From Bacteroidota bacterium (GTDB lineage: Bacteria > Bacteroidota > Bacteroidia > B-17B0 > Aurantibacillaceae), in contig JAAFIQ010000004.1 in assembly GCA_013298715.1 (NCBI GenBank), forward strand, positions 154,944 to 218,943: 64,000 bases of DNA. The letters run 5' to 3'. Made by a program: the position numbers and the translations under genes. Under the pieces are notes generated by a model. That model saw nothing but the letters and a program-made list of their open reading frames with translations, was not told the DNA's origin and ran no database searches. This document shows, piece after piece, positions 24,796 through 34,318 of this stretch; the first letter of the stretch is position 1; the number at the start of each line of letters is the position of its first letter.

Positions 24796-25744
24796 AAAAA
24801 ATATAGTTCTATTTAGTTGTTTTGTCTTTAGTTTAAACACCTTTTACGCACAACAAAAAACACCACGCATTTTCAAATTTCAAAACAAGTACTTATCCAA
24901 ACAAGTGCACAAACATTTACAGAAAGATACTTTTTTTAAAACCTCTAAAGCTACGATTCATGTTTATTACAGTACTTCTCAAGTCAAACCTTACTTACTA
25001 TTGTTGCCTGGTATGGGTGCTAACGCAAAAACAAATTGGTATAAACAAATAAAAGGTTTAAGCAAACATTATAATTTAATTGTGCCCGATTTAATCTATT
25101 TTGGAGAAAGCAAATCAGACACAACATGTTTTTCTCCTGAATTTCAAGTGCAACAAATAAATGAAGTGGTGAAAAAAATAACGTCGCAAAAAATAAATGT
25201 AATGGGCTTTAGCTATGGAGGGCTTTGTGCTGCTATGTATAACAACTTTTATTTTAACGAAATAAACAAATTAATAATTATTGATGGGCCAGTAAAATTT
25301 TATACGGTTTCTTTGGCAGATAGTTTGGCAAAAAGCGTTGGCTTAAATTCTATGAACGAATTAATTGTACCAAGTACCGTTCAACAATTTAATGGCATGA
25401 AAAAAGCGGTATTATCAAAAAAAATTCCAATTACAAAACGATTAAAGAAAAAAACAATTGCCTATTATTTTGATAAAAATAGAAAGGAAAGAATTGCGCA
25501 GATGACGTATTTAAGAACTAATGAAAAAAGATATAGTGAATTAAACTATGGAATTGATAGTACAAAAACTCTTTTAATCTGGGGAAAAAAAGACGGCGTG
25601 GTTCCTTTAGAAATTGGAGAGAAACTGAACCAAAAATTTAAAACAACTACACGCTTATTTGTTTTTAAAAAAGCCAAACACGATGTACATTTTAGAAATT
25701 CTAAAAAATTAAACCTCTTGGTAAACGACTTTCTAGCGAATTAA
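24770..25744 (+). CDS. Secreted or membrane-attached alpha/beta hydrolase
   Basis: This protein of 322-324 residues can start at ATG 24770 or 24776, both inside the end of the T9SS gene. A signal peptide precedes FYAQQ. The alpha/beta hydrolase core shows an oxyanion strand LLLLPGMGAN, the nucleophile elbow GFSYGG (Ser near residue 147), a probable Asp in WGKKDGVVP and a His in KAKHDVHF. It resembles MhpC-type hydrolases; the substrate is unknown. Overlap with the T9SS cargo gene suggests cotranscription and possibly a common surface function. Confidence 0.78.
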   Translation: MAMLIYFIKKNIVLFSCFVFSLNTFYAQQKTPRIFKFQNKYLSKQVHKHLQKDTFFKTSKATIHVYYSTSQVKPYLLLLPGMGANAKTNWYKQIKGLSKHYNLIVPDLIYFGESKSDTTCFSPEFQVQQINEVVKKITSQKINVMGFSYGGLCAAMYNNFYFNEINKLIIIDGPVKFYTVSLADSLAKSVGLNSMNELIVPSTVQQFNGMKKAVLSKKIPITKRLKKKTIAYYFDKNRKERIAQMTYLRTNEKRYSELNYGIDSTKTLLIWGKKDGVVPLEIGEKLNQKFKTTTRLFVFKKAKHDVHFRNSKKLNLLVNDFLAN

Positions 25745-25815
25745 TAAACGCCATTCTTAATAGAATTAATTTATCCTTGATAAAAAATTAAATGTAACAA
25801 CGCAATAAATTTCGT

Positions 25816-25824
25816 TACTTTTAC
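25816..25824 (+). promoter_or_regulatory. -7 box TACTTTTAC
   Basis: TACTTTTAC at 25816-25824 fits the TAnnTTTAC variant. The GTG start of the lipoprotein is at 25858, giving a 5' UTR of about 30 nt. Confidence 0.4.
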
Positions 25825-25857
25825 AATAATTAAAACAGAGTTGCGTTATCAATTTAA

Positions 25858-27342
25858 GTGAAAAAAACAGCCTTTATACTTTTTGTTCTTGGATTATTCA
25901 TTTGGTCGTGTAAAAAAGACAAATTAATTACAGATACCTCTGCCAAAGTAAAATTTTCTCAAGACTCCATTTTGTTCGATACAGTTTTTACTACTTTAGG
26001 ATCAATTACCAAAAACTTTCGGGTTGTTAATCCCAATTCTCAAAAAATTAAAATTTCTAATATCCGTTTGCAAAACGGAAGCGCATCGCAATACATCATA
26101 AATGTAGATGGCGCCAAAGGAACAGAGTTTAATGACATTGAAATTGCTGCAAAAGATAGCATGTATATTTTTGTTCAAGTAAATGTAAACCCAAATAATC
26201 AAACAGCACCATTTATCGTTCAGGATAATCTTATTTTCACAGTCAACGGAAACCAACAGCAGGTTGTACTTCAATCTTATGGTCAAAATGCCTATTACCA
26301 CAAGGCTACACGCGCTTTTAAATTTAAAGATGGTACATACTTCACGTATTCTATTTTAGGCGATTTACCAAATGCTGTTACTGCAAATGGAAATAATTAC
26401 ACGCTTAAAACAGACAAGCCTCATGTTATTTTTGGTTACTTTGTTATTGATAGCTTACAAAAGCTTACTGTACCTGCCGGCGCTCGTTTTTTTATGAATT
26501 ACAAAGCTGGGGTTTGGGTTTTTAAAGATGGAGAAATTCAAGTAAACGGCACGAAAGGCAACGAAGTAATTTTTACGAGTGTACGCCGCGATGCCGATTA
26601 TATAAAGGAAGCAGGCCAATGGGACAGAATTTGGATTAACGAAGGCAGTAACAACAATGTAATAAATTATGCCATTATTAAAAACGGATTTGTTGGTATA
26701 CAAGCCGAATTGTTTGGCAACGTTTTAAATTATCCAGGGCGCTTAAAATTAACTAATACCAAAATTCACAACATGAGTTTGTGGGGCTTATTTGGATTTG
26801 CCTATAATATTTATGGATACAACAATGTAATCAGCAACTGTAAAGATAACGCCGTAAACCTGAGCTTTGGAGGCAAGTACACCTTTTTACATTGTACCTT
26901 TGCGAATTATTGGGATAACGATAAACCAAGAGAAAAGCCAGCGGTAAGGATTAATAATTATTCGCCATTACAAGTATTACCGCTAGACAGTTGTTATTTT
27001 GGGAATTGCATTATTGATGGAAAATTTGATAACGAATTGGATATTGATTTAAGTACAACCACAGCAAGTCTTACACCAAATCTCATCTTCAGTAGTTGTT
27101 GGTTAAAAACAAATTTAGATTTGAGCAATTCACAACGTTATATTTCTGTAAGGAATGGCACTAGCCCTGAATATGAATCGCCATCAGACTATGATTTTAA
27201 ACCAAAAACTAACCAAACTATATTAAAAAATTTCACCCACCCAAAAGCGTTACAAGATGTTCAAAAACCTCCTGGATCACTTGATATAAATGTTCAGCCA
27301 AGAAATCAATCTTCTGTTACCGCAGGAGCTTATGAGTTTTGA
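25858..27342 (+). CDS. Lipoprotein with an Ig-like N-terminal domain and a right-handed beta-helix
   Basis: This 494-residue protein starts with GTG and has a lipoprotein signal peptide (LFIWSC, Cys near residue 18). Residues 35-145 are Ig/ASH-like (ILFDTVFTTLGSITKNFRVVNPNSQKIKISNI ... FTVNGNQQQVVLQSYGQN). Residues 170-460 show the asparagine-rich ladder of a right-handed parallel beta-helix (IINYAIIKNGFVGIQA, NTKIHNMSLWGLFG, NNVISNCKDNAVN, HCTFANYW). Such proteins occur widely in Bacteroidota with unknown function, possibly polysaccharide binding. It ends with QSSVTAGAYEF, a closing motif often seen in choice-of-anchor proteins. Confidence 0.75.
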   Translation: MKKTAFILFVLGLFIWSCKKDKLITDTSAKVKFSQDSILFDTVFTTLGSITKNFRVVNPNSQKIKISNIRLQNGSASQYIINVDGAKGTEFNDIEIAAKDSMYIFVQVNVNPNNQTAPFIVQDNLIFTVNGNQQQVVLQSYGQNAYYHKATRAFKFKDGTYFTYSILGDLPNAVTANGNNYTLKTDKPHVIFGYFVIDSLQKLTVPAGARFFMNYKAGVWVFKDGEIQVNGTKGNEVIFTSVRRDADYIKEAGQWDRIWINEGSNNNVINYAIIKNGFVGIQAELFGNVLNYPGRLKLTNTKIHNMSLWGLFGFAYNIYGYNNVISNCKDNAVNLSFGGKYTFLHCTFANYWDNDKPREKPAVRINNYSPLQVLPLDSCYFGNCIIDGKFDNELDIDLSTTTASLTPNLIFSSCWLKTNLDLSNSQRYISVRNGTSPEYESPSDYDFKPKTNQTILKNFTHPKALQDVQKPPGSLDINVQPRNQSSVTAGAYEF

Positions 27343-27447
27343 TAAATCTTTATTATAAATTAAATTTCTTTTTGAATTACAAGCAGAATAAACAATTTAT
27401 AGCCAATAACTATTCTTTAATTACAATTAGATGTAGCAAGTAACATT

Positions 27448-27456
27448 TAATTTTAC
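27448..27456 (+). promoter_or_regulatory. -7 box TAATTTTAC, 3-4 nt before an ATG
   Basis: TAATTTTAC at 27448-27456 is followed by AGT and the ATG at 27460. It is identical to the box before the EamA gene and before the histidine kinase gene, and implies a leaderless transcript. Confidence 0.45.
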
Positions 27457-27459
27457 AGT

Positions 27460-28434
27460 ATGTTAGATGTAAATTCAGTAAAATTTAATTACGGCACACA
27501 ATCAAACTTTAAAGGCATAGGTCCAATTAGTTTCATCTTAAATGAAGGCGATATAATAGCACTTGTTGGCAAAAGCGGCTCGGGTAAAACAACACTATTA
27601 AAATGTATTTATGGTTTAGAAGATATTTTAGAAGGCACAATTGCATTTAAAAAGGAGCGTGTTTTAGGTCCAGCCTACAATTTAATTCCTGGCAATAAAA
27701 ACATGAGTCTTGTGAGCCAAGATTTTTATGTTTTAGAAAACCATACGGTTGCAGAAAACATTAAAGACAAATTAATTGGCTATACCGATGCGGCAAAGGA
27801 ACAGTGTGTAAATAAGTTATTACGTTTGTTAGATTTAGTAAATTTAAAAAACAGCAAAGCTAAATTTTTATCTACCGGACAAAAACAGCGTGTTGCAATT
27901 GCAAGAGCTTTGGCTATAATTCCGCCCTTGTTATTGTTAGATGAACCCTTTAGTAACTTAGATAATATTTTAAGCACCAAATTATTTAACTTTATTATTA
28001 AAGAAGTTCAGGTAAATAAAACCTCAGTAATACTTGTAACGCATGTGGCAGAAGAAGCTTTAAAATACGCCACCAAAATTGCTATTCTAGAAAATGGAAA
28101 AATAGTTCAGCTAGGCGAGAAATGGAACGTTTACTACAAACCCAAAAACACACGATTAGCAGGTTTGTTAGGACAATATTCTGTTATTGAACCAAAAGAT
28201 ATTTCCAAAAAAAGTAAATTAAAGATAGCATCCAAAATTGTTTCTCGCCCTGATAAAATAAAACTTGCAGACGGATCAACCTTTGATTTAGAAGGTGTTG
28301 TGGAAGACTCTGTATTTAACGGCAAGTGTTATGAAATTTTAGTAAGAACACCAAATGAAAATTTAGTTCTCTTTTATAGTTCAAGTAATTTAAAAGTGAG
28401 TAGCAAAGTAAAATTGGATTTGGAAATTTTCTAA
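27460..28434 (+). CDS. ABC transporter ATP-binding protein with a C-terminal TOBE-like extension
   Basis: This 324-residue ATPase has Walker A GKSGSGKTT (near residues 37-45), Q-loop VSQDFYVLENHTVAENI, signature LSTGQKQRVAIARAL (G-to-T change in the usual LSGGQ), Walker B LLLLDEPFSNLD and an H-loop LVTHVAEEAL. The C-terminal 90 residues (LADGSTFDLEGVVEDSVFNGKCYEILV) resemble the regulatory TOBE barrel of CUT1/sulfate/iron importers. No permease or binding protein is adjacent, so the substrate is unknown. Its end overlaps the convergent paaD-like gene by 4 nt. Confidence 0.88.
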   Translation: MLDVNSVKFNYGTQSNFKGIGPISFILNEGDIIALVGKSGSGKTTLLKCIYGLEDILEGTIAFKKERVLGPAYNLIPGNKNMSLVSQDFYVLENHTVAENIKDKLIGYTDAAKEQCVNKLLRLLDLVNLKNSKAKFLSTGQKQRVAIARALAIIPPLLLLDEPFSNLDNILSTKLFNFIIKEVQVNKTSVILVTHVAEEALKYATKIAILENGKIVQLGEKWNVYYKPKNTRLAGLLGQYSVIEPKDISKKSKLKIASKIVSRPDKIKLADGSTFDLEGVVEDSVFNGKCYEILVRTPNENLVLFYSSSNLKVSSKVKLDLEIF

Positions 28435-28919
28435 ATACACTTAAAATAATCAAAAGCTTCCAAACAATCACCGCATTTATAAAGGGCTTTGCAGGCGGTG
28501 CTTCCAAATTGCGAAATCATTTTTGTTTGTTTGCTTTTACAACGTGGGCATGTAATTTGTTTTGGTTTTCCGCTTAAAAACGATTTATCGGCTGTGCTTT
28601 CTTCGGGTGGGGCAATGCCGTAATCTTGCAATTTTTGTTTTGCCTCATTGCTTAACCAATCGGTTGTCCAAGGTGGGTTGTAACTAAATACAAATTTAAT
28701 TTCTGTAAAACCATTTTCAATAAGCTTTGTTCTTACGTCATCTTCCATTTGTTTCATAGCTGGGCAGCCACTGTACGTTGGGGTTAGCGTAACTTCAATA
28801 TTTGTTTCTGAAATTAAAATTATTTTTCTAATTACACCTAGTTCTGCTATCGTAATAACAGGAATTTCAGGATCTGGTATCTCAGCTAAAAGCGCTCTTA
28901 TTTCTTCTTGGGTTTTCAA
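28431..28919 (-). CDS. paaD: PaaD/PaaJ-like protein of the phenylacetyl-CoA epoxidase family (orphan)
   Basis: This 162-residue protein starts with TTG. It has an N-terminal MIP18/DUF59 domain (EIPDPEIPVITIAELGVIRK ... TPTYSGCPAMKQMEDDV with the conserved cysteine) and a C-terminal zinc ribbon (CPRCKSKQT ... CGDCLEAFDYFKC). This pair of domains is diagnostic for PaaD, which matures the di-iron/Fe-S components of the phenylacetyl-CoA epoxidase. None of paaA, B, C or E is in this window, so either the pathway genes lie elsewhere or this copy serves a general Fe-S assembly task. A TAACTTTG box (minus strand, 28933-28940) lies 13 nt upstream. Confidence 0.85.
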   Translation of the reverse strand: MKTQEEIRALLAEIPDPEIPVITIAELGVIRKIILISETNIEVTLTPTYSGCPAMKQMEDDVRTKLIENGFTEIKFVFSYNPPWTTDWLSNEAKQKLQDYGIAPPEESTADKSFLSGKPKQITCPRCKSKQTKMISQFGSTACKALYKCGDCLEAFDYFKCI

Positions 28920-28969
28920 TCTACTATTAATACAAAGTTACAACAATTCTGCATTCAATAATTAGTTAA

Positions 28970-30709
28970 TTAAGCACCTTGTAATTCATTTAACTCAAAA
29001 TAAGCGCCTCGTTTTTCTAATAACTGTTGGTGCGTTCCTTGTTCAATAATTTCACCTTCTTTTAAATACAAAATAGTATCTGCATGTTTTAAGCTGCTAA
29101 TTCTATGGCTTACAATTAAACACGTTTTACCTTTCATTTCTTGTGTAAGGTAATTCAAAATTTCTTCCTCTGTTTCAGTATCCACAGCACTTAAACAATC
29201 ATCAAAAATTAAAATATCGGGTTGCCCAACCAAAGCTCTTGCAATACTTATGCGTTGTTTTTGTCCGCCACTTAATGTAACGCCACGCTCACCAACCATT
29301 GTTTCAAAACCATCTTTAAACTGCATAATGTTTTCATAAACACCTGCTTTTTTACTCGCCTCGATTATTTCTTCTCGAGCAATTTTTCTGTTCGCTCCAA
29401 AAGCTATGTTGTTATAAATAGTATCACTAAACAAAAAAACATCTTGTGGTACTACTGCCATGTGGTTACGAATAACTTTTAAATTGTGCTCTTTAATGTT
29501 CTTCCCGTCAATAAAAATACTTCCTCCGTTCAAATCGTATTGCCGTGTTAAAACATTTAGCAAACTTGTTTTGCCACTTGCCACAGCGCCCGTAATACCA
29601 AGCGTTTTACCACTATCCAAAGTAAATGAAATACTTTTTAAAGCCTGAATTTTATTTTCTGGATAAATAAAACTTACATCTGTAAATTTAATATCACCTT
29701 TAAATGCGTATTCATTCGTATTAGTATTTACCACGTTTGGTTGGGTTTTTAAAAATTCATTAATGCGTATTTGGCTTGCTTTAGCGCGTTGCACCAGAGA
29801 TGTTACCCAACCCAAAGAAGCGAAAGGCCACGTTAATCTGAAAACATAAAAAATAAATTCGGTGATATTTGCAGCTTCAATTTTTTTATCAATTACTAAC
29901 TTACCGCCGTACCAAACGGTTATTAACACGCTTGCGCCAATCATAAACATCATTAGCGGTTGAAAAAGTGCCTCAATACTATTTAATTTTAATGCTGTTT
30001 TTTTATAAACTTCTCCCCTACTCTTCATTTGATTTACAAAAAATTTTTCTCGGGCATAGGCTTTAATTACACGAATGGCGCTGAAGCTCTCTTGTGCTTG
30101 TGTTGTAAGCAAACCTAATTCTTTTTGTACCAAGCCACTTTGTTTATTTATTTTATCACTTACCTTGTAAATTAAAAAGGATAATAAAGGCAATGGCAAA
30201 AAAACAAAAAGCGTAAGTGGTGCGTTTACTTTAATCATAAAAACCAAAACTGTAATTGTACTAACTAATGTATTGGTTATGTACATAATTGCAGGCCCAG
30301 TGTACATGCGCACCTTACCAACATCTTCGCTAATACGGTTCATTAAATCTCCTGTGGTATTTTGCTTATAAAAACTTGCATCTAATTTTTGGTAATGGTT
30401 ATAAATTTCATTTTTTTGATCGAACTCAATTAGCCTGCTCATTACAATTATTGCTTGGCGCATTAAAAACATAAAAACGCCACTTATTAAAGCAAAGCCT
30501 ATTAATTTTAAGGCATGCATTAAGTATATAGATGTGTTAACATCTGAATTTTTTTCAGTTAAATCATCTAAAATACTTTGTGTACCTTGCCTTACAACTT
30601 CACCTTGATAGGTGCCAAAAAAACTTGAAAGTGTTACAAAAATTATACCACCCAAAAAATGCCACTTGTATTTTACAAAATACTTGTTTATAGAAAATAA
30701 ATCGTTCAA
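28970..30709 (-). CDS. ABC exporter, fused membrane and ATPase domains
   Basis: This 579-residue protein has a six-helix type 1 exporter domain (about residues 15-310) and a nucleotide-binding domain: Walker A GAVASGKTS, LSGGQKQRISIARAL, and Walker B ILIFDDCLSAVD, with H-loop LIVSHRISSL. The residue after Walker B is Asp instead of the catalytic Glu (FDD for LDE), as in BmrC/YheI-type half-transporters that work as heterodimers. That suggests a partner, although none is adjacent. It starts with TTG, 39 nt after the stop of the HerA-like ATPase gene, so both may be cotranscribed. Confidence 0.88.
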   Translation of the reverse strand: MNDLFSINKYFVKYKWHFLGGIIFVTLSSFFGTYQGEVVRQGTQSILDDLTEKNSDVNTSIYLMHALKLIGFALISGVFMFLMRQAIIVMSRLIEFDQKNEIYNHYQKLDASFYKQNTTGDLMNRISEDVGKVRMYTGPAIMYITNTLVSTITVLVFMIKVNAPLTLFVFLPLPLLSFLIYKVSDKINKQSGLVQKELGLLTTQAQESFSAIRVIKAYAREKFFVNQMKSRGEVYKKTALKLNSIEALFQPLMMFMIGASVLITVWYGGKLVIDKKIEAANITEFIFYVFRLTWPFASLGWVTSLVQRAKASQIRINEFLKTQPNVVNTNTNEYAFKGDIKFTDVSFIYPENKIQALKSISFTLDSGKTLGITGAVASGKTSLLNVLTRQYDLNGGSIFIDGKNIKEHNLKVIRNHMAVVPQDVFLFSDTIYNNIAFGANRKIAREEIIEASKKAGVYENIMQFKDGFETMVGERGVTLSGGQKQRISIARALVGQPDILIFDDCLSAVDTETEEEILNYLTQEMKGKTCLIVSHRISSLKHADTILYLKEGEIIEQGTHQQLLEKRGAYFELNELQGA

Positions 30710-30748
30710 ATTAAGAAGTTCCTTTTTATTAAGATTTTTTATTTAAAA

Positions 30749-32299
30749 TTAAAACCATCCTTTTTTCTTTTTTCCGCCACCAAGCCCAAGTGCCCCTAAC
30801 AAGCCGCGCGCCAACTCTTTCATAACCGTTCGTCCAACCTGTCTCACCATCGTATTTTCGCTTGCTTTTTCTATTATACTTTTTTCTGGCTTTGCTGTTT
30901 TTCCTTTAGTTTTTTCTTCTTCAATTTCAGTAGCTTCTTCGGCTTGTTCGTTCAATTTTTTATTAAATAGTTCGTAGGCACTTTCTCTATCAATCTCCTC
31001 ATTATACTTTGAAACTAAATTACTTTTTCCAATCAGTTCGTTTAATTCTTCAGGAGTAAGCACACCAATTCTGCTATTCGGAGCACGTAAATGCACCGCT
31101 GCTAATGGTGTAGGTACACCCTTTTCGTTTAATGCAGTAACCAATGCTTGCCCAATACCAATACTGGTAAGCAATTCATCGGTTTTATAATATTCTGATA
31201 TTGGATAATTTTCTGCCGTTTTTTTAATTGCTTTTCTGTCTTTCTCTGTAAAAGCACGTAAGGCATGCTGTACTTTTAAGCCAAGCTGCGAAAGCACGCC
31301 ATCTGGCACATCGTAAGGATTTTGTGTTATAAAATAAATTCCAACGCCCTTACTACGTACTAATTTTATAATGCTCTCAATCTGGTCTAACAAGGCTTTA
31401 CTTGCCTCATTAAAAATTAAATGTGCTTCATCAATAAACACACATAACTTAGGCTTTTCTAAATCACCGGCTTCAGGAAAGGTAGCGTAAATTTCTGCCA
31501 ACAAACTCAACATGAATGTAGAAAACAATTTTGGCTTGTCCTGAATATCCGTTAAACGAATAATGGATGCGATGCCTTTTCCGTTACTATCCACTCTCGT
31601 TAAATCACTCACCTCAAAACTTTTTTCACCAAAAAAATGTTCAGCGCCTTGGCTTTCTAATTCCACAATTTTTCTAAGTATGGTAGAAATACTTGCTGGA
31701 GAAACATTACCATATTCCTTTTGCAATTTTTCTTTGCCAGCCTCGGTTGCATGATTTAACAAAGCTTTGAAATCTTTTAAATCCAACAATAAATAACCAT
31801 TATCATCAGCATATTTAAAAAGCATGGCTACAATGCCACTTTGTGTATCGTTTAACTCTAAAATTTTTGAAAATAAAACAGGACCAAACTCAGTAACGGT
31901 GGCGCGTAATCTAATACCTGAACCTCCGCTAATTGTCATAAACTCTGCGCTAGTAGCTTGTGGAGTATACGGTATCCCTATTAGGTTATGGCGCTCTTCA
32001 ATCTTAGGATTTAAAGTTCCTGCTTTTCCAATTCCGCTCAAATCACCTTTCAAATCCATCAACAAAACTGGTATTCCAGCAGCACACATACTTTCTGATA
32101 TTAATTGTAATGTAACCGTTTTACCAGTACCAGTAGCTCCTGCAATTAATCCGTGTCTGTTTAATGTTTTTAACGGCAATTTCACAAAGGCATCTTTTAC
32201 AGGCGTACCATCAAGCAGAGCAGCCCCTAAAGTAATTGCATTACCTATACTTTTATACCCATCGGTAATATGTTGTTTAAATGACTCTAATTTTTCCAT
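30749..32299 (-). CDS. HerA-like ATPase (DUF853 family)
   Basis: This 516-residue P-loop ATPase of the FtsK/HerA superfamily has Walker A GATGTGKT (near residues 55-62), LLMDLKGDLSGIGKAG, Walker B KLCVFIDEAH and an arginine-finger region. The C-terminus is charged, with a coiled-coil-like EEATEIEEEKTKGKTAKPEK linker and a glycine-rich GLLGALGLGGGKKKK tail. DUF853 proteins are widespread bacterial homologues of HerA; their cellular role is uncertain, perhaps DNA translocation or repair. It is read first in a probable two-gene unit with the ABC exporter. Confidence 0.85.
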   Translation of the reverse strand: MEKLESFKQHITDGYKSIGNAITLGAALLDGTPVKDAFVKLPLKTLNRHGLIAGATGTGKTVTLQLISESMCAAGIPVLLMDLKGDLSGIGKAGTLNPKIEERHNLIGIPYTPQATSAEFMTISGGSGIRLRATVTEFGPVLFSKILELNDTQSGIVAMLFKYADDNGYLLLDLKDFKALLNHATEAGKEKLQKEYGNVSPASISTILRKIVELESQGAEHFFGEKSFEVSDLTRVDSNGKGIASIIRLTDIQDKPKLFSTFMLSLLAEIYATFPEAGDLEKPKLCVFIDEAHLIFNEASKALLDQIESIIKLVRSKGVGIYFITQNPYDVPDGVLSQLGLKVQHALRAFTEKDRKAIKKTAENYPISEYYKTDELLTSIGIGQALVTALNEKGVPTPLAAVHLRAPNSRIGVLTPEELNELIGKSNLVSKYNEEIDRESAYELFNKKLNEQAEEATEIEEEKTKGKTAKPEKSIIEKASENTMVRQVGRTVMKELARGLLGALGLGGGKKKKGWF

Positions 32300-32565
32300 A
32301 CGTATTTATTCCGTTGATAAATGAATTGAATTTATCATTTCTTAATTGATAAAATTATTTTTTGAATAGTTCAAAACTACAATAAAAAAGTTAGTGAGCA
32401 TTGAGAAAGTAATGGGTTTAGACCTAAAAACAATAACAAACAATTAACAAAACATAGATAAAAACTATTTTAATTTTGATACTTTTTCGGTAATAATTTT
32501 GCTAATATTAATAAATTATACAAGTGTTTTATAGTAAAACTAAATTAAGAAGGTGCTAATTAAAA

Positions 32566-33267
32566 ATGAGTAAACTTTATGTAATACCTACACCAATTGG
32601 GAACTTAGATGATATAACACTAAGAGCTATAAAGGTATTAGCCACTTGCGATTTAATTTTAGCAGAAGATACAAGAACAACTGCGTTCTTATTAAAACAT
32701 TTACAAATTCAAAAACCTATAAAATCTTACCATCAACATAACGAGCATAAGGTGTTAGAAGAAGTAATTCACGCTTTACAATCTGGCCAAACAATTGGAT
32801 TAGTAAGCGATGCAGGCACACCAGCAATAAGCGACCCTGGCTTTTTACTTGTGAGAGAAGCAATTAAAAACAACATTGAAACAATTTGTTTACCTGGCCC
32901 TACAGCATTTGTTCCAGCACTTGTAAATACTGGATTTCCATGTAATGAATTTAGTTTTTATGGATTTTTACCACAAAAAAAAGGACGACAAACAAAATTA
33001 AAAGAACTCGCCGCAGAGCAAAAAACATTTATTTTGTACGAATCGCCTTTTAGATTGGTAAAATTGCTCGAAGAGTTACGAGTTGTTTTTGGAGAAAGTA
33101 GACGCGTGGCAGTTTGCCGAGAGCTCTCAAAATTATTTGAAGAAACTCGCATAGGAAATTTTAATGAATTAATAACGCATTACAAATCCAAACCAGCAAA
33201 AGGAGAAATTGTAGTTGTTGTAGAAGCGCTGAAAGCAAATTCAAAAACAGATTTAATTGAAAATTAA
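32566..33267 (+). CDS. rsmI: 16S rRNA (cytidine-1402-2'-O)-methyltransferase
   Basis: This 233-residue tetrapyrrole-methylase-fold enzyme has IPTPIGNLDDITLRAIKVL (residues 6-24), LAEDTRTT, VSDAGTPAISDPG and PGPTAFVPALVNTGFP. Together these are diagnostic of RsmI (YraL), which methylates the ribose of C1402 in 16S rRNA with RsmH. The length is slightly short because the C-terminal RsmI helical region is reduced. An AT-rich leader of 266 nt lies upstream with no ORF; TAATTTTG near 32494 could be the -7 box. It is followed 5 nt later by corA. Confidence 0.93.
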   Translation: MSKLYVIPTPIGNLDDITLRAIKVLATCDLILAEDTRTTAFLLKHLQIQKPIKSYHQHNEHKVLEEVIHALQSGQTIGLVSDAGTPAISDPGFLLVREAIKNNIETICLPGPTAFVPALVNTGFPCNEFSFYGFLPQKKGRQTKLKELAAEQKTFILYESPFRLVKLLEELRVVFGESRRVAVCRELSKLFEETRIGNFNELITHYKSKPAKGEIVVVVEALKANSKTDLIEN

Positions 33268-33272
33268 CTTGC

Positions 33273-34316
33273 ATGAGTAAACGACACGATATTGGTGCAC
33301 CACCGGGAACTATGTTCTATAATGGAGAACAACAAGGCGGGCGCATAAAAATTACTTTGATTGAGTTTAATGAAACTGAATTTTTCGAAAAAGAATTTTT
33401 AGATTTATCAGATTGCATAATGCACGTAAAACCTAACATGGTTAAGTGGATTAATGTAGAAGGTGTGCATAATTTAGCCTTAATAGAAAAAATTGGTAAA
33501 CTTTACGATTTGCATCCATTAACCTTGGAAGATATTGTGCACATTGACCAACGCCCAAAATTTGAAGAGTACGATAATTATTTAATGACAATTTTAAAAA
33601 TGATTTCGTATAATGAAGATGTTCATTCAGAGCAATTATCTTTAATTCTATTGGACAATACAGTGATTTCATTTCAAGAACCTGAAGGTGGCGATGCGTT
33701 TGATATAATCAGAAACAGATTACGATTAGGAAAAGGCAGGGTAAGAAAATTAGGTGCCGATTATTTATTTTATGCCTTGATGGATGCTGTTGTAGATTGT
33801 TACTTTACAGCCATTGAAAAAATTGGAGATAAGATAGAAGTTATTGAAGAGGAGATTATGAATCATCCTAAAAAAGAATCATTGATAAAATTGTATGAGC
33901 TGAAACGTGAAGTTATTTATTTACGAAAACAAGTTTGGCCTATGCGCGATTTAATTAATAATTTGATTAGAAGCGAAAGCCCTTTAATGACAAGTAATAC
34001 TCAATTATTTTTGCGCGACGTACAAGATCATAGTACACGAATAATTGATACCGTCGAAACTTACCGCGATTTATTAAGTGGCATTATGGATATTTATTTA
34101 AGCACCAATTCAAATAAGATGAATGAAGTAATGAAAGTACTAACCATAATGAGTAGTATTTTTATTCCCGTTACCTTTATTGCCGGTGTTTATGGTATGA
34201 ATTTTGAAAATATGCCCGAGCTTAAGTCAACCTACGGCTATTACGCAATATGGGGAGTAATGCTAAGCACAATATTAGGATTGCTATTTTATTTTAAAAG
34301 AAAAAAATGGTTGTAA
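33273..34316 (+). CDS. corA: CorA-type magnesium/cobalt transporter
   Basis: This 347-residue protein has a long cytoplasmic N-terminal alpha/beta domain (LTLEDIVHIDQRPKFEEYDNYL is typical), a long helix and two C-terminal transmembrane helices, the first ending in the diagnostic GMN motif (YGMNFENMPEL). The pentameric CorA channel mediates Mg2+ influx. A short spacing after rsmI implies an operon. The basic C-terminal FKRKKWL tail matches CorA topology. Confidence 0.93.
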   Translation: MSKRHDIGAPPGTMFYNGEQQGGRIKITLIEFNETEFFEKEFLDLSDCIMHVKPNMVKWINVEGVHNLALIEKIGKLYDLHPLTLEDIVHIDQRPKFEEYDNYLMTILKMISYNEDVHSEQLSLILLDNTVISFQEPEGGDAFDIIRNRLRLGKGRVRKLGADYLFYALMDAVVDCYFTAIEKIGDKIEVIEEEIMNHPKKESLIKLYELKREVIYLRKQVWPMRDLINNLIRSESPLMTSNTQLFLRDVQDHSTRIIDTVETYRDLLSGIMDIYLSTNSNKMNEVMKVLTIMSSIFIPVTFIAGVYGMNFENMPELKSTYGYYAIWGVMLSTILGLLFYFKRKKWL

Positions 34317-34318
34317 TT

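Noticed and set aside
31824..32324. 166-codon open frame on the plus strand
   Set aside because: It is antisense to the HerA-like ATPase gene, with low-quality sequence and no homology-like motifs.
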